DNA of 64,000 nt, from NCBI RefSeq assembly GCF_000517545.1, contig NZ_BAIV01000005.1, positions 62,001 through 126,000 of the forward strand, written 5' to 3'. The stretch's first letter is position 1. Each line of letters begins with the position of its first letter. The position numbers were made by a program, and so were the translations under genes. Source of the DNA: Bacteroides reticulotermitis JCM 10512. GTDB lineage: Bacteria > Bacteroidota > Bacteroidia > Bacteroidales > Bacteroidaceae. Below, in pieces: positions 20,189-28,101 of this stretch. The notes under the pieces are model-generated. The model searched no databases, was not told the origin of the DNA, and worked only from the letters and a program-made list of their open reading frames with translations.

Positions 20189-20856
20189 ATGGCACAAAAT
20201 AATGCTATGGTAAGGAAGGGTAAATGCTTGAATATCGGCAACTGTAATAAAGCAAATTCCAAAGAGATCGTTGACGTCAATATCGGTGAAGACTTTGTAT
20301 GCCCCGATTGCGGCGGAGATCTGGTAGAAGTTAAAGCAGTTAAGTCATCCCTTGGATTGATTATTGGCGGAATCGTTTTAGCTTGGCCATTGTTGGCGCA
20401 AGCGTCTATTTCTTCGTGATAAAAGGAGACGATCCGGCTGCATTCGATGGAGGAGAAGTTGTGGTTGTCGATTCTGTTGACGTAGATACTGATACTGAAA
20501 CAGAGGCAGAAGATACGACCACACTTGATCAGGAAACTCCGGAAGAGGTGATTGAGGAAGTAGAACCCGTAAAGCAGCCTGTTGAAATAGAAAAACCGGC
20601 TCCAACAGGAGGCGTTGTCACAAAAGACCTGGGTTATGCTGTTTGGATCGGCAAAATGAAAAATGGTAAGCCGCATGATGTGCAGGGAACTTTGAAGTTT
20701 AAAACCAACCATATCATTGATACTAGAGATGACAAAGGACGTACGGCTGGTCCCGGTGATCAAGTTATCGGAACGTTTGAAGATGGACATTTGACAAATG
20801 GGAAATGGTATAAAGCAGATGGTAATGTGGAATCGATAATTTTAGGTGGAATTTGA
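20189..20856 (+). CDS. Zinc-ribbon, single-span membrane protein with MORN-like tail, frameshifted
   Basis: The first frame encodes a four-cysteine zinc ribbon (Cys13, 19, 38, 41: CLNIGNC and CPDCGG) and the beginning of a membrane helix, SSLGLIIGGIVLA. It then stops at 20419. The second frame continues the helix (LAIVGASVYFFV), then an acidic Asp/Glu/Thr/Pro-rich linker and a C-terminal region (GKMKNGKPHDVQGTLKF and GTFEDGHLTNGKWY) that looks like MORN repeats. Restoring one T near 20381 gives GLIIGGIVLALAIVGASVYFFV and a protein of about 222 residues. The ribbon would be cytosolic and the tail periplasmic, so this protein could link the GTPase to the secreted partners. The next gene overlaps its stop. 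Confidence 0.65.
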
Positions 20857-21838
20857 TGCGATTAAAACTATGGACAGCACTTTTATGCTGCTTGCTCTTG
20901 TCAAAAACGAGCTATGGGCAGCATAAAACATTTGAAAGTAAGGAGCTGCGACAAGCAGCTTCCTTGCTTTCGAAAGAAAACCCGTATGCGGAAGTGCTGT
21001 ATCATTTTACGGAAGATTATTTGAATCAATTGCTTGTGTTAGGGGAAAAAGAACGCAATTGGAAGATGGAGGCCGATGATGTGCGGATTGAAGAGGGAGG
21101 ACTGGAAAAGCTGCGACTGGTTAGCGGACAAACAGCACTTGCCATGTCCGCCAAAGACAATCGCTATACAGTCGAACTGACTAATGGCAAGATTGTCTTG
21201 ATTCGGCTTTCCTGCCCGATGTCTTATCAACTCATTACCCGTAAAAAGCTGAAAGAACTCGAAGCCGAATACCTGACGGAACTTGCTGCATTTCGTGTTC
21301 CGGCAAGTAAGGCTAGCCCTGAAGTCGATAAACGAGATCTTCAGAAAATAGCTCCTCAATTGTACTTACAGCGAGGAACTGATTATTTTTTGGAATCGAT
21401 CAACAACAATCTGTATTATGTAGAAGAAAAGGGAACCCCGGCGTTGGCCTATGATCCCGCTATATAGCCGAAAGTATTTGCAATATGTTTCTTTCCGAGG
21501 CAACTCCCTGCGATGTATCACTTAAATTGACGGTGCGTCAATACGGATTTAAGAGAGATGAACTAAAACTGCCTTTGAAACAGTGGATCGCATACAACCG
21601 GAGTAAGCAATGTGATATCTATGTGGGGGTTGAAAACATCGGAATCGATAAGTTGAAAGTGTGCGTGTTTGTCGTGAATGAGCACTTCAAGTACAATCAC
21701 GTTTTAAATGCCGAAATACCTTATACACTGTTAGGCGAAAAGAAGGGAGATGTTGAGGCCGATATTACCATATTCATACCTACACACAATCTTAAAGCTC
21801 TTTTTGAAGAATTGAATTTAACTAAAAAAACAAGATAG
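20856..21838 (+). CDS. Secreted protein of unknown function, frameshifted
   Basis: The stop of the previous gene and this ATG share bases (TGATG), so the two are translationally coupled. A signal peptide MRLKLWTALLCCLLLSKTSYG is clear. I recognise no family. The first frame ends at 21467; the second resumes at once as YIAESICNMFLSEATPCDVSLKLTVRQYGF and ends at 21838. Restoring one base near 21458 gives about 327 residues. The C-terminal third reads like a beta-rich domain (CDIYVGVENIGIDKLKVCVFVVNEH). It is predicted periplasmic or surface-exposed and belongs to the tubulin-like operon, with the next gene starting 3 bases after it. Confidence 0.55.
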
Positions 21839-21841
21839 TCG

Positions 21842-22624
21842 ATGAAAAAGACCGTATTGCTTCTGACTGCATTGATCTGCGTGACTGCGGCGTGGGGACA
21901 AGACGCTTCTGCGGAAGTTAAGAAGCACATTAATAAAATTAAAAAGTCACAGTCGTACCTTTCGGCTGAGGCCACCCTCCCCAACGAAGAGGACGCCCTG
22001 AAGACCGCTAACGAATTATTAGTGGCCGAAATCAACGAGTGGGTGAAAACCAAGCGGAATAGCGATAAGGTGCAACAGATTGTGTTGCAGGATATCAGCT
22101 CATGCTCCGACAAAATGAACATGAAACGGGGAGCCAATGTCCGTGCATTCGTTTATGTGAAGAAGTCCGACATTGTATTGATCAAAGGAGAGGGACAAAT
22201 CATCCTGAGCGATAATGAAAAAGGAAACGATTTGCAGGCCTTGTCCGATATCTCGGAACCGATGAAGATCGAAAAAGAAAAACCCGTTTCAAAGAAAGAT
22301 AAAGATAAGATCGAGAGCGCAGTCATTGAGAAGATCGGTGCGGACTCCAAAGAGACTAGCTTGAATGCGGTTATGGGCGCGAAAAATATGACCGATATGA
22401 AAGCTGTTTTTGCCGATCTGAAAGCAAAAGACGCCATTCAGTACGGAACCTATCCGTCGGACGAAGTGTCAGGCGATTATCATCTGTTGTTTTATACCCG
22501 TGCCGGAGACGTGAGAACCGTTGTTTCGGTGAAGAATGGGATTTTGTCCGATCTACATACACAGCAGGAAGTGAATCTATCGGACTTTAGTGGTTGTGGA
22601 GCGTATTGGTTTAATTTGAAATAA
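21842..22624 (+). CDS. Secreted protein of unknown function
   Basis: 260 residues with a signal peptide, MKKTVLLLTALICVTAAWGQ. After it come a helical lysine-rich segment and KRGANVRAFVYVKKSDIVLIKG, a strand-rich region. A charged linker (EKEKPVSKKDKDKIE, about residues 140-155) leads to a C-terminal domain containing KAKDAIQYGTYPSDEVSGDYHLLFYTRAGDVRTVVSVKNG, whose short strands suggest a compact alpha/beta fold. No family is recognised. It starts 3 bases after the preceding gene and is followed 10 bases later by the next, so it is a core part of the tubulin-like operon. It is likely periplasmic. Confidence 0.6.
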   Translation: MKKTVLLLTALICVTAAWGQDASAEVKKHINKIKKSQSYLSAEATLPNEEDALKTANELLVAEINEWVKTKRNSDKVQQIVLQDISSCSDKMNMKRGANVRAFVYVKKSDIVLIKGEGQIILSDNEKGNDLQALSDISEPMKIEKEKPVSKKDKDKIESAVIEKIGADSKETSLNAVMGAKNMTDMKAVFADLKAKDAIQYGTYPSDEVSGDYHLLFYTRAGDVRTVVSVKNGILSDLHTQQEVNLSDFSGCGAYWFNLK

Positions 22625-22634
22625 GATCAAGGAA

Positions 22635-23609
22635 ATGAAAAGAATCTATTTAATCGTATTAGTTTTAAGCCTATTCCACGCGTTCCCTCTGTTGGCACAA
22701 GATGCGGTTCAGTTAGTTATACGTGATGGTATTGAGGGAGGAATGAAAAGCAAGATTGAAAACACATCGACCGCTTTACTTTCTGAAATAAATTCCGCGT
22801 TTAAACAAAACCGAAGCTTGAATACGGCTCAGTTGAATATGACTCAGCAAGCGCGCGAAGGGCTCGCCGCTCTATGGGAAAACGTACACTTCTACTGTGA
22901 CGACTCCGAAGTGGTACAATCTTGCCTCAATGCGTCGGGTGGTTATCAGGTTCGGCAAATACCCTTGATGTTGCGCCCCGATGATAATTCGGCAACAGCC
23001 GACGATGAATATCAGGAAGGCGTGATCAACTTCGATCGCAACGGAACCATTACCCGTTTTAACCTGACCATCGGAACAAACATCTACCAGAATGTGATGA
23101 AGCGGGGACAGACTGTGCAGGAAGTGGAAAGACGGCAACAAATATTGAGCTACGTGGAGCACTTCCGTACGGCTTATAACGAAAAAGACCTTCCTTTTCT
23201 TGATCGCATCTTTAGTGATGATGCCTTGATTATCACGGGCACGGTTACCAAGGTGAAAAAGACCGATGGTAGCGGCATCACATATAACAAAGTCAGCTAT
23301 AAAAAGCAAGGTAAACAAGAATATTTGAGCCGCCTTAAAACAAGCTTTGCAGCTAATAAATACATCAATGTCCGTTTCGATGATGTGAAAGTGGTGAAGC
23401 ATCCTACCAAAGAAGGATTCTATGGCGTCACAGTGCATCAGCTATATTCCAATAGCAGTGGTTACAGTGATGACGGTTATCTGTTTCTGTTGTGGGATTT
23501 CCGCGACTCCAACAATGTGCAGATACATGTGCGTACCTGGCAGCCTCGTTTTGTAGCGATGCCGAACTACCCAAAGAAGATATATTTACAGCCGGTGACT
23601 TTGAAATAG
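22635..23609 (+). CDS. Secreted protein, possible NTF2-like domain
   Basis: 324 residues with a signal peptide, MKRIYLIVLVLSLFHAFPLLAQ. The first half begins AVQLVIRDGIEGGMKSKIENTSTALLSEINSAF and carries three cysteines (residues about 96-104). The second half, from EVERRQQILSYVEHFRTAYNEKDLPFLDRIFSDDALIITG to VHQLYSNSSGYSDDGYLFLLWDFRD, has the helix-then-beta pattern of SnoaL/NTF2-like domains, which usually bind small ligands or form dimers; this is inference from pattern, not a firm match. It lies in the middle of the tubulin-like operon with 10-base and 32-base gaps on either side, and should act in the periplasm. Confidence 0.6.
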   Translation: MKRIYLIVLVLSLFHAFPLLAQDAVQLVIRDGIEGGMKSKIENTSTALLSEINSAFKQNRSLNTAQLNMTQQAREGLAALWENVHFYCDDSEVVQSCLNASGGYQVRQIPLMLRPDDNSATADDEYQEGVINFDRNGTITRFNLTIGTNIYQNVMKRGQTVQEVERRQQILSYVEHFRTAYNEKDLPFLDRIFSDDALIITGTVTKVKKTDGSGITYNKVSYKKQGKQEYLSRLKTSFAANKYINVRFDDVKVVKHPTKEGFYGVTVHQLYSNSSGYSDDGYLFLLWDFRDSNNVQIHVRTWQPRFVAMPNYPKKIYLQPVTLK

Positions 23610-23641
23610 AACTGTAAAAAGGAAGGGACAAACCTAGTAAA

Positions 23642-25104
23642 ATGAAAATATATATGCGTCGAAGTATGTTGTTGATATTCGTATTGACAGCAGGGCTTTT
23701 ACAAGCTCAAAATAACCTGATAACGTATTCGGAACCCCAAGAGGTAGCCGGCGTAACTATTTCACCTACTGCTACAAAGGTGGTAATTATCTCGCCGAAC
23801 AAAGACTTGAGCCTCACTCATTCCATGGGACATGAACGGGGCGAATTGGTCGGCCGCGAACCGAATGGAGAATACCGATATGAACTGACACACAACCTGA
23901 ACGAAGATGAGCAGGACGATGGGTTTTGCAAAACAACCGTAACAGTCTCCGTAGCTCAGGGCAGTAAAAGCAGTGCGTTGGTTCTTCGGGCAGGTAAGTG
24001 CTATATGGGTACTTTCGAGATTCCCTTTAAATTTTCCTGCGTAGACGAGAGCAACGATAAAGCCGTTTACCCCTATGAAGGCAAGGCGAAGGTTTCTTTT
24101 ACATCCGAAGAAGCCGATCTGCAAATCAAGTTCAACGGAACAACTGTCGTCGAAGACGGAAAACCTCTTCAGTCCCTTGGCTATGTGGAAGTACAGGTGA
24201 GCAAGGAGAGTGGCAACTCTGGCCTAACTGTTTATGAATTGACTTTTGATACCAATAGCGAAGCCGCTGGCACCTCTCAGTTCAAAAGACCGACTTTTGG
24301 CCTGCGTAGTTCTTTCTCAAATACGTTGGAAGTGCAGTTGCGCGAAGGGGCTCAACTGAATGCCAAAACAATGTTTAAATACCGGGTGCTGTTGCAGTTG
24401 GTCGAAACAGTTATTAAGACTAAAAAGGTACTCACCTCTGCCACTATGCAGCTCATGCTAATGCCGAACAAGCCTCGAAAGACCGGAAGTTTGTTGCTGC
24501 TCAGGGATTCTATCAACAAGCTTTAGACTCTTTGGGTACTGATGGCGACGTGGCCACGACCCGAATTGCTTTGGAGGAAAACATCACCCACATGACCGAG
24601 TGTACCGAGTGGGATCAAAAAGCGGCTAAGTATATGCAGTATATCAAGCAGCTCAAAGAGTCCGAGAGTACAGATAAGATGAGTACCATCGAGGAAGCGT
24701 TTCAACAAGCGTTGGTTTGCTATACCAATCTGGATCGGCTGCATCCCAACCCGGTCTACAAGACCTTTATTTCGAGAATAAACAAATCACTGGAAGCGTT
24801 CAACTTTATTGTTATTGAAGGTACTGTGCGCGATCGGCGAGACAATACCAAGGTGGTGGCCGGTGATGTCGATATTTACGGCGTTCATTCCCGTACATTT
24901 GATAGAAGCATGGAAAAGAAAGCCCAGGGAACTCTTCTCGGCGCAATAGATGCTACCGGAAAGTTTCGTGTGCAGGTAGATAAAGGTACCTACTTGGGAC
25001 TACTCTTCGTCCCCACCTCTGCGAATAAGGTATATGATAAAAACGGTTTTGTCTCTTTAGAAGAGCAGAAGCATTTGAAAACAACGGTTTATATTTCTGA
25101 GTGA
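23642..25104 (+). CDS. Secreted multidomain protein of unknown function, frameshifted
   Basis: A signal peptide (MRRSMLLIFVLTAGLLQAQ) opens the first frame, which is strand-rich and has paired cysteines. It goes off frame around 24440. The true continuation is HYAAHANAEQASKDRKFVAAQGFYQQALDSLGTDGD, then a second frame to 25104. The joined protein is about 487 residues. The middle is TPR-like, and the end (VIEGTVRDRRDNTKVVAGDVDIYG ... ATGKFRVQVDKGTYLGLLFV) resembles a carboxypeptidase-regulatory-like beta-sandwich, a common extracellular module. No enzyme motif is seen. It is part of the tubulin-like operon. A one-base loss explains the break. Confidence 0.6.
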
Positions 25105-25142
25105 GACATCCTATAAATAAAATCATTTAAATTTATTTCGAC

Positions 25143-25879
25143 ATGAAAAAGTTAGAGAAAATCGCATCGTTCTTGATGATTGCCATGCTGCTGCTTCCTT
25201 GTGGAATGCAAGCGCAAAAAAAGGAGAAGAAAGAGAAAAAAGAAAAAAAGAGTTTCGTTTGGGAATTGCCCGCGTTAACGGAGAATAAGGACTTTGATAC
25301 GTATTTGTTGACTTGCGATACGCTATATACGCGTATTCAGGCGTACAACGACAGCATTGTCTATTATAAAGTGGTGCAATCCGACACTGGGCAGAAAGAC
25401 GATGCCGGGCAACCTCTTTATCAGTATGCTATTGTTGATGATGAGGCAATGCACGCAATACCGGACGTGCACTCTTACAGTACACTGATTTCATTCTGAC
25501 CGGTACCAATATCGCACTCGACTGTACCAATCTAACGTTGCTGACTACCTTAGCTACAACTGCCCTACCTTCATTGGGCTTGAATGCCTTCTCTTATGCC
25601 AAGCATTTGAAAGCGGGTCCTAAAATTGTCGGAATGGGTGCTAAAGAGATTGGAGAAATCACACGTTCGTGTAAGACGCAAGCCAAGGCCATCCGCTCTT
25701 TGAAGAAGTCGTCTACCAATACCGGCGATAACAAGGATGTGGTTATGATCTCCAGCCAGGTACCCGAAGGAGTCGAAATAATTCAAAAGACACAGGAAGA
25801 GATGGATTTATTGGTAAACAACGCTGTGAAAGAGGATGTTGGTGGTGCCGATGAAATCGATGATAGCATCTTTGATTAA
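25143..25879 (+). CDS. Secreted protein of unknown function, last gene of the tubulin-like operon, frameshifted
   Basis: The signal peptide (MKKLEKIASFLMIAMLLLPCGMQAQ) is followed by a run of alternating Lys and Glu (KKEKKEKKEKKS), then ENKDFDTYLLTCDTLYTRIQAYNDSIVYYKV. The first frame ends at 25499. The second frame reads LLQYTDFILTGTNIALDCTNLTLLTTLATTALPSLG, a mildly hydrophobic stretch, then a basic and acidic tail ending DDSIFD. Adding one base near 25467 joins them into about 245 residues. No family is recognised. A hairpin terminator 145 bases downstream probably ends the operon. Confidence 0.55.
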
Positions 25880-26022
25880 TACAAATAACGCTGAAGTTCT
25901 TTGCAAACATAGATTCATTGAGATTAAGGATAACTGGGATGTTTTCTTAACTCAGAATTTATAAAAGCGGAGAGCGATCGGAGAAAGCACTATTCAAAAG
26001 AATGTGCGCGTAAAAAGGAACT

Positions 26023-26049
26023 GCAAGTAGAATTACTTGTGGTTTTTTT
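26023..26049 (+). terminator. Terminator of the tubulin-like operon
   Basis: CAAGTA (26024-26029) pairs with TACTTG (26034-26039), extended by a G-T pair, and is followed by seven T residues. Confidence 0.65.
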
Positions 26050-26175
26050 ACTTCGTTAAAGGCTCGTTTAGGGATGGTTTTAATATTTTCCGGGGATGTT
26101 TTATGCTCTTTATCTCATGGATAAGGGGTATTTACAAATAGTTACTTTCGGCTTGAGGGGATAGACCGAATTTGC

Positions 26176-26199
26176 AGAGGGAGTTTAACTCCCTCTTTT
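26176..26199 (+). terminator. Hairpin AGAGGGAG/CTCCCTCT with T-run
   Basis: An 8-bp perfect stem (26176-26183 with 26189-26196), 5-base loop and TTTT tail give a good intrinsic terminator. Its left arm lies in a 14-base direct repeat (26172-26185) found again at 26450-26463. It may insulate the recombinase gene from the upstream operon. Confidence 0.6.
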
Positions 26200-26659
26200 A
26201 AGAAAATAAAAAGTTTGCTAGCTTTTTGTTAGAAGTAAAACTGTTATTTTTGAGTTTTAAAAGAAAAGTCTGATGAGAGTCATTCTACAGATTGAAAAGT
26301 TAAGTATATATGAATCAAGGACTCTAGGGCCGTTCTGACGAGCCTTGCTAGTAGCAAGTATACGACGGCTATTTTGCTCGGAAGCGAGGTCGAGACTTTG
26401 TATAATAAATGCTCGGCCCATCGAAAATCGCTGTTTGCGATCCATAAACTTGCAGAGGGAGTTATCTATTAATGAAATTTAGCAATGCTAAAACCGTATC
26501 TACCGGTAATATCTTCTCTGCTTTGTTACTCAATTCAATCAGATCACTTTACGAACTCTAATTGATTATGTGTTATCTTACATAATTAAAGAAATAGCTT
26601 TTACTTCGGATATTCCGAAGGGATTAGTTGATGTTTTTCATTTTATATTATTTAAATTA
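26200..26659 (+). other. Long leader region before the recombinase
   Basis: About 460 bases with no gene I can support. A possible -7 box TATTTTTG lies at 26245-26252, but TTTG lies only 16 bases upstream, short of the usual 19-20. If used, the leader would be about 400 bases. GC content is locally higher around 26325-26430, with several short self-complementary stretches, but I recognise no RNA family. Confidence 0.35.
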
Positions 26660-27598
26660 ATGGGGAATTTTATTGTATTTATGAAACAAGTAGCCAATGA
26701 GCTACAACAGAGTGGGAATCAAGGAACTGCACATGTGTACCACAGCAGCTTGAATGCTATTATTGTATTTCAGGGAAACAAGCGCCTCTCTTTTCAAGGA
26801 ATAACGCCTGAATGGTTGAAACGCTTTGAAACCAGTCTTCGAGCACGCGGATGTAGTTGGAATACGGTGTCGACCTATTTGCGTACGATGCGTGCGGTCT
26901 ACAATCGTGGCATTGATCGACGAAAGGCCGCATATGTGCCTCACCTATTTCGCTCGGTCTATACCGGTACACGAGCCGACCGGCGTCGTGCTTTGATCGA
27001 TGAAGATCTGCAAAAAGTATTTTCCGATCCTTCATCTTCCGGTGTTGTTTCCGACGAACTCAAGCGTGCACATGAACTATTTGTGCTCATGTTTATGCTT
27101 CGCGGCTTGCCTTTTGTCGATTTGGCATACCTTCGTAAGAATGATTTGCATGGCAATGTACTCACCTATCGGCGTCGTAAGACTGGGCGACCGTTGTCGG
27201 TAACCCTGACTGCCGAAGCACTCGCCATATTGGAGCGTTATATGAACCGGGATGCCTCTTCTCCTTATCTATTTCCAATACTTCGCAGTGTGGAAAGCGC
27301 TAAGTCTGCTTACCGGGAATATCAACTTGCCTTGCGTAGTTTTAACTATCAGCTGGCTTTGCTTGGTAAAGTATTAGGAGTACAGGAGCGATTGAGTTCA
27401 TATACCGCACGTCACACTTGGGCCACAACGGCGTATTATTGCGAAATTCATCCGGGTATTATTTCCGAAGCTATGGGTCATTCCTCCATAGTTGTGACCG
27501 AAACTTATCTGAAGCCTTTTAGAGACAAGAAAATTGATGAAGCCAATAGGCAAGTCTTAGATTACGTGATGAAGAATTCGTTGTGCTTAACTGCCTGA
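26660..27598 (+). CDS. Tyrosine recombinase (DNA invertase type)
   Basis: Site-specific recombinase of 312 residues from ATG 26660. The N-terminal SAM-like core-binding region begins MGNFIVFMKQVANELQQSGN and contains WLKRFETSL and NTVSTYLRTMRAVYNRGID. The catalytic domain shows the first Arg in FMLRGLPFVDLAYL, a Lys in RRRKTGRP, the HxxR-type box as YTARHTWATTAYY, GHSSIVVTETYL with the second His and the Tyr nucleophile in ETYLKPF. This layout is that of Bacteroides recombinases that flip promoter segments. The downstream inverted repeats at 27609 and 27888 are its likely target. The start was chosen because the upstream GTG at 26570 adds an atypical extension. Confidence 0.88.
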   Translation: MGNFIVFMKQVANELQQSGNQGTAHVYHSSLNAIIVFQGNKRLSFQGITPEWLKRFETSLRARGCSWNTVSTYLRTMRAVYNRGIDRRKAAYVPHLFRSVYTGTRADRRRALIDEDLQKVFSDPSSSGVVSDELKRAHELFVLMFMLRGLPFVDLAYLRKNDLHGNVLTYRRRKTGRPLSVTLTAEALAILERYMNRDASSPYLFPILRSVESAKSAYREYQLALRSFNYQLALLGKVLGVQERLSSYTARHTWATTAYYCEIHPGIISEAMGHSSIVVTETYLKPFRDKKIDEANRQVLDYVMKNSLCLTA

Positions 27599-27608
27599 TC
27601 GTAAGACT

Positions 27609-27627
27609 GTTACTTTGTAGGTAACGG
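27609..27627 (+). repeat. Left inverted repeat of the invertible segment
   Basis: 19-bp perfect partner of 27888-27906. It begins 10 bases after the recombinase stop codon. Confidence 0.85.
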
Positions 27628-27642
27628 GCGTATATAGCGGTG

Positions 27643-27674
27643 CAAATATGAGCATATTTCTGAAAACAAGCAAA
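27643..27674 (-). promoter_or_regulatory. Promoter inside the invertible segment, pointing away from the lipoprotein
   Basis: On the minus strand TTTG (27671-27674) is followed after 20 bases by CATATTTG (27643-27650), one mismatch from TAnnTTTG. It now fires leftward into the recombinase tail. After inversion the -7 box would sit at 27865-27872 and face the lipoprotein gene with a leader of about 220 bases. Confidence 0.7.
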
Positions 27675-27887
27675 CAAAATTGATTTTTTTTTCAATATCC
27701 TGCCAAAAAAGAGAATAAAACAGCTAAAACTTGTGAATTGTTTGTCTTAGAGTTTTGTTAACCTCTAATTTATGTCAAAGACTCTCCTCCCCTCTGTTTT
27801 CTTTCGAGAACAGGGGTAAACTCTTTCCACATTTTTACTCTAGTTTTTCATGTATTTCGTCTGTCACAGACGAGGACAAAGGCTTTT

Positions 27888-27906
27888 CCGTTACCTACAA
27901 AGTAAC
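27888..27906 (-). repeat. Right inverted repeat of the invertible segment
   Basis: 19-bp perfect partner of 27609-27627. The 195 bases from here to the lipoprotein start hold no gene and would be its untranslated leader. Confidence 0.85.
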
Positions 27907-28101
27907 GGATCGTGAATCTTATACTTAAAATTTAAACGTACGCTATTGAGACCATATTCATATAAGGTAAAATTGGATTGTAAGAGAGAAAAGAGACGGT
28001 TGTTCAAAGATCTAAATCTTACGGTATACAAGCTTGGTTATAAATTGGCGGCGAGGGACTATATTCTTATTTTTTAATTTATAAATTAAACGTTTTTTAT
28101 T

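Larger units (their letters stand above)
27609..27906. mobile_element. Invertible promoter segment flanked by 19-bp inverted repeats
   Basis: GTTACTTTGTAGGTAACGG at 27609-27627 is the exact reverse complement of 27888-27906; 260 bases lie between. Each repeat is itself GTTAC-N7-GTAAC, a form used at invertible sites in Bacteroides. The recombinase lies directly upstream and a large surface lipoprotein gene downstream. Inside is a promoter on the minus strand, so the segment is read as OFF for the lipoprotein in this copy. Hairpins at about 27792-27820 and 27858-27872 lie inside the segment. Confidence 0.85.

Noticed and set aside
26660..27906. Recombinase as the integrase of a conjugative or phage element
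   Set aside because: No mobilization, relaxase or phage genes are nearby, and the inverted repeats with an internal promoter fit a promoter invertase far better.
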